Source: an uncultured Eubacteriales bacterium (lineage in GTDB: Bacteria; Bacillota; Clostridia; UBA1381; UMGS1253). From it: a DNA stretch of 6,210 nucleotides. The stretch spans positions 1 through 6,210 of the forward strand of contig URQR01000123.1 of NCBI GenBank assembly GCA_900550065.1, written 5' to 3'. Of this stretch, positions 1-6,210 are shown in pieces. The translations under genes were made by a program, and so were the position numbers. Under the pieces are notes generated by a model. That model was not told the origin of the DNA, ran no database searches, and saw only the letters and a program-made list of their open reading frames with translations. The stretch's first letter is position 1. Each line of letters begins with the position of its first letter.

Positions 1-387
1 ATCGCCCCGCCGATTTGCAAACGTATAATACTTCCAGACATTCCCGTTTGCATCGGGCTTTTCGGCAATTTCATATATAGAGGAATCGACAGCGCTGTCC
101 GTTATACTCACTGTATGAGAATCCCCGTTCCAATATACCGTTTTAGAAAGTAACTCCGAAATCTTACGCAGGGGCAGGTATGTCGTATCTTGATAGCTGA
201 TACTACACGGCACCGCGCGGCCTTCACTCAGCTCGAACTGCTCCTCCCACTGCGCCTGATCGACACCGTCAATATTAATGCGTATGCCACCCAATGTGAT
301 ACCCAGTCCGTCCGCCACAGCGGGAATTGCAAGCAATAAGACCACAAGCAATAGGCAAGAGATAAACCCATATACAAAATTTTTCAT
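1..387 (-). CDS. Secreted stalk-domain protein (copper amine oxidase N-terminal-like domain), 3' end outside window
   Basis: This reading frame starts at the ATG at 387-385 and stays open to the window edge, giving 129 visible residues; the C-terminus is missing. An AAAAGGAG ribosome binding site (404-397) lies 9 bases before the start. Residues 1-25 form a signal peptide: Lys2, a hydrophobic core (about 8-21, rich in Leu and Val) and an A-V-A signal peptidase I site before Asp26. There is no lipobox. Residues of about 60-95 carry the pattern typical of the stalk/Cu-amine-oxidase-N-like domain (PF07833): TTYLPLRKISELL, then VYWNG and TVSI. In this family the domain is a non-catalytic surface module, so no enzymatic role is implied. 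The protein is probably exported and surface-located. The rest of the protein, which would define its role, is not visible. Export is confident; the domain call is from motif recognition only. Confidence 0.8.
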   Translation of the reverse strand, partial: MKNFVYGFISCLLLVVLLLAIPAVADGLGITLGGIRINIDGVDQAQWEEQFELSEGRAVPCSISYQDTTYLPLRKISELLSKTVYWNGDSHTVSITDSAVDSSIYEIAEKPDANGNVWKYYTFANRRGD

Positions 388-461
388 CCGGTCGTGCTCC
401 TTTTAATTACGTTAGGCACCCTTTTCTTTCGCTTTATGATACTCCATTTCAACGCCCGAAG

Positions 462-482
462 CGCAAAGGCCACGCCTTTGCG
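462..482. repeat. Perfect 9-bp inverted repeat with 3-base spacer over the predicted transcription start
   Basis: The arms CGCAAAGGC (462-470) and GCCTTTGCG (474-482) are perfectly complementary and separated by CAC. The repeat begins 3 bases downstream of the TATAAT-like box at 486-491, so it covers roughly -3 to +18 of the predicted transcript of the stalk-domain gene. No T-tract follows on either strand, which argues against an intrinsic terminator. It may be an operator or a 5' mRNA hairpin; the sequence does not decide between them. Confidence 0.6.
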
Positions 483-485
483 TAT

Positions 486-514
486 ATTATACACTACGAA
501 GCAAAAGTTTGCAA
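486..514 (-). promoter_or_regulatory. Sigma-A promoter of the stalk-domain gene
   Basis: On the minus strand, TTGCAA (514-509) and TATAAT (491-486) are separated by 17 bases. The -10 box is perfect and the -35 box matches 4 of 6 consensus bases. The predicted start is near 479, giving a leader of about 90 bases. The -35 box begins just 1 base beyond the ylmC stop codon, so the downstream gene is its own transcription unit. Confidence 0.75.
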
Positions 515-515
515 G

Positions 516-770
516 CTATCTTCTCGGTTTGTTTTCCGTCGCGGGCATATCGACCAAAATAATGTCGTCGCCGACGCGCACAATATCCTTCCACGGAATC
601 ACGTAGTCATCCGCCTTGCTGAAAAAAAGCAGCTTGTTCTGGCCCGGTACGACAATCGCGTCGATGTAGCCATCCTCAAAATTAATCTCCACATCGCTCA
701 CAAAACCGAGCCGCATCCCCGTCGCAACATTAATGACCTCTTTTTGGCGCAAATCGCCTGCACGAAGCAT
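516..770 (-). CDS. ylmC: YlmC/YmxH-family sporulation protein (PRC-barrel)
   Basis: This is an 84-residue cytoplasmic protein made of a single PRC-barrel-type beta domain. It begins MLRAGDLRQKEVINV and continues with G-x-R-L-G-F-V-S-D-V-E-I-N and an acidic F-E-D-G-Y-I-D turn. Near the C-terminus come Y-V-I-P-W-K-D-I and a VGDDIILVD strand. The pattern and length match the YlmC/YmxH family, which is restricted to endospore-formers; the molecular function is unknown. The start at 770 is preceded by GGAGGT (782-777) at 6 bases. An in-frame ATG at 869 is rejected because translation from it would run through the rpmF terminator. The gene sits alone between that terminator and the stalk-domain promoter. 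The B. subtilis paralogues ylmC and ymxH cannot be told apart here, so the symbol marks the family only. Confidence 0.85.
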   Translation of the reverse strand: MLRAGDLRQKEVINVATGMRLGFVSDVEINFEDGYIDAIVVPGQNKLLFFSKADDYVIPWKDIVRVGDDIILVDMPATENKPRR

Positions 771-788
771 ACAACCACCTCCACTACT

Positions 789-817
789 AAGGTATGGCGT
801 AAAGCCGCGCGCTATGC
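789..817 (-). promoter_or_regulatory. Weak candidate sigma-E-type promoter of ylmC
   Basis: On the minus strand, GCATA (817-813) is followed after 16 bases by CATACCTT (796-789). This resembles the mother-cell sigma-E pattern (ATA, about 16 bases, CATACAnT) and would suit a sporulation-linked gene. Against it, the predicted start near 782 falls at the edge of the ribosome binding site (782-775), leaving almost no leader. A sigma-A alternative is TATAGA (about 822-817), but its only -35 partner is the T-tract of the preceding terminator. Some promoter is expected here because a terminator separates ylmC from rpmF. Confidence 0.3.
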
Positions 818-841
818 CTCTATAAACCGAAAACCGGCATG

Positions 842-867
842 AAAAAAGCGGACGCATTTGCGTCCGC
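842..867 (-). terminator. Intrinsic terminator of the yceD-rpmF operon
   Basis: On the minus strand a perfect 8-bp GC-rich stem, GCGGACGC (867-860) with GCGTCCGC (855-848), closes a 4-base loop. It is followed at once by six T (847-842). It lies 27 bases beyond the rpmF stop codon, which is the expected place for the end of that transcript. Confidence 0.92.
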
Positions 868-894
868 AATCACAGGCAATCCAAACACTAAGTA

Positions 895-1074
895 CTACTC
901 AGCCTTCTTCAAAACCTCTCTGCCGTTGTAATAACCGCAGCTGCCGCATACTCTGTGCGGCATTTTGAGCTCCTGGCAATTCGGGCACTTCACAAGGTTC
1001 GGCGCCTCTAATTTCCAGTTTGCACGTCTTTTATCTCTTCTCGCTTTGGAAACTTTCCCTTTTGGTACTGCCAT
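895..1074 (-). CDS. rpmF: 50S ribosomal protein L32 (bL32)
   Basis: This 59-residue protein is a component of the large ribosomal subunit. It opens with the hallmark MAVPKGKVSKARRDKRR and continues A-N-W-K-L. A zinc ribbon follows, with C30-x2-C33 and C43-x2-C46, then G-Y-Y-N-G-R-E-V near the end. Length and order are standard for bL32. All four cysteines are present, so this is the zinc-binding form rather than the cysteine-free form that some bacteria make under zinc limitation. The start at 1074 is chosen because AGGAGGTG (1088-1081) lies 6 bases upstream. An ATG three codons earlier, at 1083, overlaps that ribosome binding site. The gene follows yceD by 34 bases and is followed by a strong intrinsic terminator, so it is the last gene of a two-gene operon. 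Confidence 0.98.
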   Translation of the reverse strand: MAVPKGKVSKARRDKRRANWKLEAPNLVKCPNCQELKMPHRVCGSCGYYNGREVLKKAE

Positions 1075-1108
1075 GAGATACACCTCCTATTACCATTCAA
1101 AATTGCAT

Positions 1109-1612
1109 TTATTTATCACATAACTTTGATAACACTTCAAAACGCGGGTCAATTACGTCGCTTGAGCAGCCGCAGTCCCCTTCGTTTAAATCCCTGCCGC
1201 ACGTTGGACACAGGCCCTTACAGTCCTCTTTGCACAAATAGCGCACCGGCATACTTACGATAATACTGTTTAAAATAATCTCGTCAAGCGGCAGGCCGTA
1301 GCCCGAAAAGACAATCACATCGTCGTTCCCGTCCGACTGCATACCTTCCTGCACAAGCGTTTCCTGCACCTTTGCACAAAACGCCTCCTCGACCGGCTTC
1401 ATACACCTCGCACAGCTTGTACACAGTTTCCCGGTTACATCCGCACAAAGCTCCAGCGCGCCGCCAATGTTTTTCACACTGCCGCACACCTTCACGCCGC
1501 CGTCAAACGAAACCGTAAGCCCCATGTATTTGACCGGCTCAATGTTCACATTGTCACAGAAGCTTTTTTCGCTACCGTCGTTTTTTACAATATAGGATAA
1601 GTTAATCTCCAT
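1109..1612 (-). CDS. yceD: YceD/DUF177 family protein, cysteine-rich
   Basis: This 167-residue cytoplasmic protein belongs to the YceD (DUF177) family, which is nearly always encoded directly before rpmF. The family is linked to ribosome or rRNA maturation, but its biochemical role is not firmly established. Visible marks are a central CTSCARC cluster followed by M-K-P-V, an acidic stretch with the conserved LPLDE, and the family's C-terminal cysteine motif: C-K-E-D-C, then GLCPTCGRDLN and CGC. The cysteine pattern suggests metal binding. The ATG at 1612 is preferred: GAGGTG (1622-1617) lies 4 bases upstream, and the -10 box at 1646-1641 places the transcript start near 1634. A longer frame from 1669 would begin inside the -35 box. 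The ATG at 1624 lacks a ribosome binding site. The gene is first in the operon with rpmF. Confidence 0.92.
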   Translation of the reverse strand: MEINLSYIVKNDGSEKSFCDNVNIEPVKYMGLTVSFDGGVKVCGSVKNIGGALELCADVTGKLCTSCARCMKPVEEAFCAKVQETLVQEGMQSDGNDDVIVFSGYGLPLDEIILNSIIVSMPVRYLCKEDCKGLCPTCGRDLNEGDCGCSSDVIDPRFEVLSKLCDK

Positions 1613-1640
1613 ATTCCACCTCATAAAAGCCGCAAGTGAT

Positions 1641-1669
1641 ATTATACTAATTTTTCGTACGGATGTCAA
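1641..1669 (-). promoter_or_regulatory. Consensus sigma-A promoter of yceD-rpmF
   Basis: On the minus strand TTGACA (1669-1664) and TATAAT (1646-1641) are both perfect matches to consensus and are separated by the optimal 17 bases. The predicted start is near 1634, with a leader of about 20 bases that carries the yceD ribosome binding site. This fits strong constitutive expression of a ribosomal protein operon. Confidence 0.93.
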
Positions 1670-1709
1670 GGATTTTACAAAGTTTTTTGGTTTTTAGCGC
1701 AATTTAGCG

Positions 1710-2177
1710 TCACTGCTGCTGCGTTGGTCCATTTCCGCTCTGCGCCTCCGGCTGGCCGGAAGACTGAACAGGCGGCGGGGTCGGTGTTGGCGTAGAGGGC
1801 GTAGGAGTTGGCGTAGCGGTTCTTGCCGGTGACCTTGTCGGCGTTCTTGTTGGAGTCGGGGTCGGCGTTTGTGTAGGCGGAGGCGTCGTGTTCGGCTCCT
1901 GCACAGGCGCATTGCTCTCAAGCTGCCGCTTTTGTTCCTCTAACCTTGTGACCTGCTCTTTGAGCGCTGTGTTTTCCTGTTCCTTCTGCTCAAGCTGTAT
2001 TTTCAGGGCGCTAATCTCGTCCGCCTGGCTCGTAAAGCCGCCGGACGAATATACTGCGACACACCAGATAATGAAAGCGATCAACAGTGCAACCACAATT
2101 CCTAATACAATCGCCACCGTCTTCGCGGTGTTTTTGCGTGCGCGGCTCACGCTGCTGTACATGCTCCTATGCATCAT
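1710..2177 (-). CDS. Bitopic membrane protein with coiled coil and Thr/Pro-rich tail, function unknown
   Basis: I do not recognise this 155-residue protein. A short basic N-terminus (Arg12, Arg14, Lys15, Lys19) precedes one membrane segment (about 20-43), so by the positive-inside rule the C-terminus is outside. Residues 52-88 form a coiled coil with clean heptads: a positions I55, L62, N69, V76, K83; d positions L58, K65, L72, L79, L86. A buried Asn in an a position often favours parallel dimers. Residues 95-136 are a Thr/Pro-rich linker, and the tail (137-155) is rich in Gln, Ser and Gly. The layout resembles small envelope or division proteins (FtsL/DivIC-like), but the long Thr/Pro tail is not typical of them and I claim no homology. 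AAAGGAGG (2192-2185) lies 7 bases before the ATG at 2177; a second ATG follows directly. It has its own promoter. No terminator is evident before the yceD promoter. Confidence 0.85.
   Translation of the reverse strand: MMHRSMYSSVSRARKNTAKTVAIVLGIVVALLIAFIIWCVAVYSSGGFTSQADEISALKIQLEQKEQENTALKEQVTRLEEQKRQLESNAPVQEPNTTPPPTQTPTPTPTRTPTRSPARTATPTPTPSTPTPTPPPVQSSGQPEAQSGNGPTQQQ
1770..1895 (-). repeat. Low-complexity Thr/Pro-coding repeat tract
   Basis: Residues 95-136 of the membrane protein are encoded by an imperfect array of Thr-Pro dipeptide codons. On the plus strand this appears as recurring GGCGT, GTTGG and GTCGG units. Two Arg-containing breaks (T-R-T-P and T-R-S-P) interrupt the pattern. 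The tract is a plausible site for length change by slippage or recombination, although its mixed codons make it less slippery than a pure repeat. Confidence 0.7.
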
Positions 2178-2227
2178 ATTGCTTCCTCCTTTGCAGACGC
2201 ATCCATTCCATAAATTTATTTATATAT

Positions 2228-2257
2228 AGTATACCGTAAATCAGCGAACAAATCCAA
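2228..2257 (-). promoter_or_regulatory. Probable sigma-A promoter of the coiled-coil membrane protein gene
   Basis: On the minus strand TTGGAT (2257-2252) is followed after 18 bases by TATACT (2233-2228). The -10 box matches 5 of 6 consensus bases and the -35 box 3 of 6. An AT-rich stretch follows, and the predicted start is near 2221, giving a leader of about 44 bases. The rest of the spacer between this gene and addA (2258-2316) holds only short weak inverted repeats. Confidence 0.55.
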
Positions 2258-2316
2258 AGAAAACGCGGTGCGCCGACAGCGGTTTCTTCCAATGGTTCAA
2301 AGGCTTGTCTTTGAGA

Positions 2317-5300
2317 CTATTGTACCACACTTTCACAAGAAAATAAATACAAATTTTTCTGCTTCACTTTTCTGCCCGTAATTTGCTCGATTGCCGCCGC
2401 GTACAGCGCAAGCTGCGGCGCATAGCGGTCTTTTATCTTGGCAATATCCGCCTCACTTTTGACGCGGTCTGTTTTGTAGTCGACTAAAACAATACCGTCG
2501 TCCTCGTAAAAAAAGCAGTCTATGATACCTTGCAGCAAAACCTGTTCTCCTGCCGCGCCCGAACCGGGCAAAAGCGCCGCGTCGACCGCCACCTCAAACG
2601 GCATTTCCCGCACAACGCGCCCGCTGCCAAGCATCCTTCGTCCGAGCGGCGCGGCAAAAAAACGGGCGAGCTTTCCCGCATCGGCGGCCGCTGCCTGCTC
2701 GGGCTTGATAATTTGTTTTTCGAGCATTTCCTCTATTTGCCGCGCAATGCCGCCTTTATCCAGTGCGCCCGACAGGTCGAGGTGCTGCAAGACAAAGTGC
2801 AGCGCGCTGCCCCGCGCCGCCGCGTCGAGTCCCTGCGTCTCCGACAAAAACGCCGGCGCTTCGAGCAGCTCCGTGTCGTAGAGTGCTGCCTCGCCTAAGT
2901 CAATCTCGTTGTTGAGGAGCCGCTTAAGCTCCGTAACCGAAACCTTTGTCGGCACTCTTTTTATATTTCGGTACGGATACTCCCATCCAAGCGCAGCTTC
3001 TACTGCCGGATTCACCGCAGCATCTGCTCCCGTTTCTACGCATGTTTCTGGTTTTGACGCAGATGCGCCGCCGTACTCCCACCCGGTAAACAGCGCAAAC
3101 CGCGCATCCGTTTCGTCACAGGCGATATACTCGCCCGCAAAGGCGCGTCCCGCCTCGTGGCGCAGAATCGCCGCGCCGACCCAGTCCGACTGCCCCGTCG
3201 CCATGCTCGTATAATAGAGCGGCAGCGCACCGTTCTCTGCTTCACGCGCGCCGGAGAGCCACTTTTTCTTTTTTGATGTACAATCGCGCGGCGACATCGT
3301 CAAAATCAGCTTCTCACGCGCGCGTGTCAGCGCAACATACAGTACGCGCAGCTCCTCCGACAGCAGCTCTAACCGCAGCTTTTCCCGAATCGCCCGCTTG
3401 ATAAAAGTCGGATACCGATAGCGGTTGTCGCAGTCGATGAAATCGACCCCGATGCCGAGTTCACCATGCAGTAAGACCGGCTTACTCAAATCTTGTATAT
3501 TAAACTGTTTGGCAAGGCGCGTCACAAATACGACGCCGAACTCCAGCCCCTTGCTTTTATGGATACTCATAATCCGTACAACGTCCTGATTCTCGCCCAA
3601 TATCTTCGCGCCGCCGACATCGCGGTTTGCGCTTTTGATGCGCTCCGCGTAGCTCACAAAGTGGAACAGCCCGCGAAAGCTCGTCTTTTCGTAGCTCCTC
3701 GCGTATTCAATCAGCAGTTTCAAGTTTGCCTGTCGCTGCCGCCCTGCCGCCATCGCGCCGACAAAATCGTAATAGCCCGTGTCGGTATACAGCGCCCAAA
3801 TAAGCTCATGCACCGTCATATAGAGCGACCAGCCGCGCCACAGCTCCAGCCGCGCCAAAAACGCGCCGCATTTTTCGGCGAGCGCGTCCTCTCCCGCCGC
3901 ACAGGTGTTTAGCGCGCCGTAAATGTCCGACGCGCTGTCGCGCAGACGAATTTCCAGCAGCTCCGAGTCGTCAAAGCCGCCAATCGGCGAACGCATCACG
4001 CCCAAAAGCTTAATATCCTGCATTGGATTGTCAATGACGGACAGCAGCGATAGAATCAGCTCGACCTCTTCGGTCACAAAATACCCGCCGCCAACGTCGG
4101 AAAACACGGGGATACCGTAGCTTTGCAGCACCTCTGTAAAAATTTGCGCGTCCACGCTTGGTGAGCGCATTAAAATCACAATATCGCGGTACTGCATTGG
4201 GCGGTAGCCCGTCTTTTTATCAAAAATCAAAAATCCGTCGCGCCGCAGCTCCAAAATACGCCGTGCCACGCGCGCCGCCTCCGCCGCCGCGCCGGATTTT
4301 GCGTCCTGTCCCTCGCCGTCTGCCTCCTCTTCCCCGCCGCCGAGAATATGCACCTCGACCGCGCCGCCCGCGTTTTCGCACGGCGGATACGACGCGCCAA
4401 TGTGAAGTGCTTCTTCTTCATCGTAGTCGATTTCCCCGACAAGCTGCGATGCTGTCTGTGCAAAAATAAAGTTGACCGCGTCAATAACCTCTTTTCTGCT
4501 GCGGAAGTTATTCGACATAATCACCTTACGATTTACACCGTCCGTGTCCGAATAGGTGTCTTTTTTCTGCTTAAACAAAAGCGGGTTCGTGTGCCGAAAG
4601 CGGTAAATGCTCTGCTTAATGTCGCCGACCATAAAAATGTTGTCTCCACGCGAGATGAGCGAGAAGATTGTTTCCTGCAATTCGTTCGAGTCCTGATACT
4701 CGTCGACAAGTATCATCTTATATTTTTCCTGAAGCAGGCGCGCAACAGCGGACGGAACCCTTTTCCCTTCCCCGTCCCGTTCCATCAGCGCCCGCAGACA
4801 CAAATGCTCAATATCTCCAAAGTCAAGCACACCGCGGCTTTTTTTCCGTTCAAAAAACAACGCCTCTAACTGCGATGCAACCGCACAGAGCGCGCGCACC
4901 TGCGCCGCGGCCTGCTCTGACTCCGCAAACACGCCCGCCTCGTCGGTATAATAGTAGTCCATCGCGAGTTTTGCCATACTTTTTTTCACGGCTTCGCGCC
5001 GCTCCGCGACAGGGGCTTTTACTTCTTCCGGCGTTTTCGGCTTTGCGCGCCCGCCAGCCGCAGGGCGAAACGCGCGCAGCTTTGCCGCCACATCGTCATA
5101 CGTGCCAGATGCCAGCGCGGCTTTGATATCAAGCAGCGCCGCCTCGTCGAGCTCGAGCGGTACGCAATAGCTTGCCATCTGCTCCGTTTCACGCGCATAT
5201 GTAAGCGCGTCGCGCACACGCCGGATACAGCCGTCCAGCGCCGTGTCCGTGCTTTGGCGCACGAGCGCGCCCCACGGGCTGTCAAACAGGCTGCCGCCCG

Positions 5301-5895
5301 ATTCATACATACTAACACAGCGCGCAATCCACGCCTCATAATCCGGCATTGTGCGGATAAAGCTGTGCAGGCGTAAAATCACCTCGGAGAGCGCCGCGTC
5401 GCCGCGCGTTTGTGCGTAGCACTCCAACAGGCTGTAAAACGCTTCGTCGTTTTCTTCGTAGAGCCGCGCAAACAGCTCCTCTGCCGCCTGCTCGCGCAGA
5501 AGCTCTGTTTCGTTCTCGCTTGCGATTGAAAAGTCGGGGTCAAGATCGAGCAAATGAAAATTCGCCCGCACGACCTTTAAGCAAAACGAGTCTATCGTAC
5601 AAATGTCCGCGCGTGCAAGCAAAACGAGCTGGCGTGCAAGCCGCTTATCACCCGGCCGCTGTTCCAACCGTTTTTTCATCTCGTCGGCAATCTCCTGCTT
5701 CATCTTCTTTGCCGCGGCCTCCGTAAAAGTCGTCACAAGCAGTTCGTCAACCTCTATTTTCCCGTCCGCAACAAGGTTTACAATTCGCTCGACCAGCACA
5801 GCCGTCTTACCTGAGCCGGCCGCTGCCGCAACGAGCAGGTTGCACCCGCTGGTTTCAATCGCCTTTTTCTGTTCTTTTGTCCAATTGACCGCCAT
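2317..5895 (-). CDS. addA: AddA: ATP-dependent helicase/nuclease subunit A
   Basis: This 1192-residue protein is the helicase-nuclease subunit of AddAB, which unwinds and resects double-strand breaks and prepares 3' ends for RecA. Length is close to B. subtilis AddA. All superfamily 1A helicase motifs are visible: Q motif (WTKEQKKAIE, 5-14), Walker A (GSGKT, Lys30), Ia (TTFTEAAAKKM, from 55), II (DEYQD, 398-402), III (VGDIKQSIYRFR, about 420-433), IV (NNFRSR, about 460), V (SIHKSKGLEF, 777-786) and VI (VLYVALTRAREK, 851-862). The C-terminal RecB-type nuclease is intact: H1033 (GSALH), E1101 (MPFE), D1126 (QGIID), D1139 and K1141 (DYKTD), then the conserved QLALY. The start at 5895 is chosen for GGAGGA (5908-5903) 7 bases upstream and the family-typical N-terminus. 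The longer frame to 6171 overlaps addB. The gene follows addB by 22 bases, so the two are co-transcribed. Both active sites look functional. Confidence 0.98.
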   Translation of the reverse strand: MAVNWTKEQKKAIETSGCNLLVAAAAGSGKTAVLVERIVNLVADGKIEVDELLVTTFTEAAAKKMKQEIADEMKKRLEQRPGDKRLARQLVLLARADICTIDSFCLKVVRANFHLLDLDPDFSIASENETELLREQAAEELFARLYEENDEAFYSLLECYAQTRGDAALSEVILRLHSFIRTMPDYEAWIARCVSMYESGGSLFDSPWGALVRQSTDTALDGCIRRVRDALTYARETEQMASYCVPLELDEAALLDIKAALASGTYDDVAAKLRAFRPAAGGRAKPKTPEEVKAPVAERREAVKKSMAKLAMDYYYTDEAGVFAESEQAAAQVRALCAVASQLEALFFERKKSRGVLDFGDIEHLCLRALMERDGEGKRVPSAVARLLQEKYKMILVDEYQDSNELQETIFSLISRGDNIFMVGDIKQSIYRFRHTNPLLFKQKKDTYSDTDGVNRKVIMSNNFRSRKEVIDAVNFIFAQTASQLVGEIDYDEEEALHIGASYPPCENAGGAVEVHILGGGEEEADGEGQDAKSGAAAEAARVARRILELRRDGFLIFDKKTGYRPMQYRDIVILMRSPSVDAQIFTEVLQSYGIPVFSDVGGGYFVTEEVELILSLLSVIDNPMQDIKLLGVMRSPIGGFDDSELLEIRLRDSASDIYGALNTCAAGEDALAEKCGAFLARLELWRGWSLYMTVHELIWALYTDTGYYDFVGAMAAGRQRQANLKLLIEYARSYEKTSFRGLFHFVSYAERIKSANRDVGGAKILGENQDVVRIMSIHKSKGLEFGVVFVTRLAKQFNIQDLSKPVLLHGELGIGVDFIDCDNRYRYPTFIKRAIREKLRLELLSEELRVLYVALTRAREKLILTMSPRDCTSKKKKWLSGAREAENGALPLYYTSMATGQSDWVGAAILRHEAGRAFAGEYIACDETDARFALFTGWEYGGASASKPETCVETGADAAVNPAVEAALGWEYPYRNIKRVPTKVSVTELKRLLNNEIDLGEAALYDTELLEAPAFLSETQGLDAAARGSALHFVLQHLDLSGALDKGGIARQIEEMLEKQIIKPEQAAAADAGKLARFFAAPLGRRMLGSGRVVREMPFEVAVDAALLPGSGAAGEQVLLQGIIDCFFYEDDGIVLVDYKTDRVKSEADIAKIKDRYAPQLALYAAAIEQITGRKVKQKNLYLFSCESVVQ

Positions 5896-5917
5896 CGCGA
5901 TATCCTCCGATGTATGA

Positions 5918-6210
5918 TTACTCTTGATTAAGCTTGTCCCACAGCTCCGACGCTTTGACCTTTTCACACACACGGTAGCGGTTGCCCGCCCGCGCCGGGT
6001 CGAATTTACATACGCTTTTATACGCACAGTACATACATGGCGACAGCTCGCCGTTTTGATACGGCGCGATATCAATCCTGCCGCGCAGGATGTTGTCGCC
6101 GATTTGCCTGAGCGTTTGTTTGACGTATTTTGATAAAACGCCAAATTGCTGCATCGTCGCCACGGACGCACTCTGCCGTATCGTGCCGTCCTTGTTGACC
6201 TTGACCGGCA
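5918..6210 (-). CDS. addB: AddB: ATP-dependent nuclease subunit B, C-terminal end
   Basis: Only the last 96 residues are in the window; the frame is open at the window edge. The fragment ends the AddB subunit, which pairs with AddA and has a second RecB-type nuclease and an iron-sulfur cluster. Visible support is C-M-Y-C-A-Y-K-S-V-C, a C-x2-C-x5-C pattern matching the three C-terminal cysteines that, with one distant upstream cysteine, hold the 4Fe-4S cluster in AddB. The preceding ILRGRIDIAPY and the following F-D segment also fit the family's C-terminus. A GTG codon at 6163 is an internal valine, not a start, because the frame continues upstream with recognisable sequence (PVKVNKDGT). The stop is TAA at 5920-5918, 22 bases before addA. 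The helicase-like and nuclease regions are outside the window. Confidence 0.93.
   Translation of the reverse strand, partial: PVKVNKDGTIRQSASVATMQQFGVLSKYVKQTLRQIGDNILRGRIDIAPYQNGELSPCMYCAYKSVCKFDPARAGNRYRVCEKVKASELWDKLNQE

Noticed and set aside
394..606. Plus-strand 70-codon frame with a hydrophobic start
   Set aside because: It is antisense to the end of ylmC and to the stalk-gene promoter region, has no convincing ribosome binding site, and shows no family resemblance.
771..869. 33-residue N-terminal extension of ylmC
   Set aside because: It would be read through the intrinsic terminator at 842-867, and the ATG at 770 has its own strong ribosome binding site.
1670..1709. Possible terminator between the coiled-coil protein gene and the yceD promoter
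   Set aside because: The stretch is A-rich on the minus strand with a direct repeat of GCTAAA but no stable hairpin, so read-through into yceD is possible.
1888..2229. Plus-strand Cys/Ser-rich 113-codon frame
   Set aside because: It is the reverse complement of the coiled-coil and membrane segments of the 155-residue protein, which has a clear ribosome binding site and a structured sequence.
2297..2314. Inverted repeat TCAAAG/CTTTGA with 6-base loop just after addA, considered as its terminator
   Set aside because: The stem is only 6 bp and AT-rich, and no T-tract follows on the minus strand. The nearby TTTTCTTT (about 2265-2258) is preceded only by a 3-bp stem. The addA transcript end is therefore unassigned.
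2522..5917. Several plus-strand open frames of about 65-170 codons opposite addA
   Set aside because: They are antisense shadows of a GC-rich coding region: Arg/Pro/Ser/Ala-rich translations, no credible ribosome binding sites and no recognisable motifs.
5896..6171. 92-residue N-terminal extension of addA
   Set aside because: It overlaps the addB C-terminus in another frame and is not AddA-like. A good ribosome binding site precedes the ATG at 5895, which gives the family-typical N-terminus.

Overview
The window reads as chromosomal DNA from an endospore-forming Clostridia-type Firmicute. The evidence is AddAB rather than RecBCD, a YlmC/YmxH-family sporulation PRC-barrel protein, a YceD-RpmF pair, strong AGGAGG-type ribosome binding sites, and a signal-peptide protein with a copper-amine-oxidase-N-like 'stalk' domain. 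GC is moderate, and addA looks richer in GC than the rest. I cannot assign a genus. No mobile element, CRISPR array, tRNA or rRNA is visible. All supported genes lie on the minus strand, so transcription runs from high to low coordinates.

Layout in transcription order: (1) The 3' end of addB (open at the window edge) and complete addA are 22 bases apart and form the end of an addBA operon for double-strand break processing. (2) A spacer of about 140 bases carries a likely sigma-A promoter for a 155-residue bitopic membrane protein. That protein has a coiled coil and a Thr/Pro-rich tail, and I do not recognise it. (3) A consensus sigma-A promoter (TTGACA, 17 bases, TATAAT) drives yceD and rpmF (ribosomal protein L32), which end at a clear intrinsic terminator. 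(4) ylmC follows on its own, with a weak sigma-E-like candidate promoter. (5) A strong promoter directly behind the ylmC stop drives a secreted stalk-domain protein cut by the window edge. A perfect 9-3-9 inverted repeat covers its predicted transcription start.

Functionally this is mostly housekeeping: DNA repair, ribosome biogenesis, a sporulation-associated protein and two envelope proteins. No clearly new multi-gene system is visible. The items most worth a second look are the inverted repeat over the transcription start at 462-482, the unrecognised coiled-coil/Thr-Pro protein, and the rpmF-terminator-ylmC arrangement, where plsX is often found.
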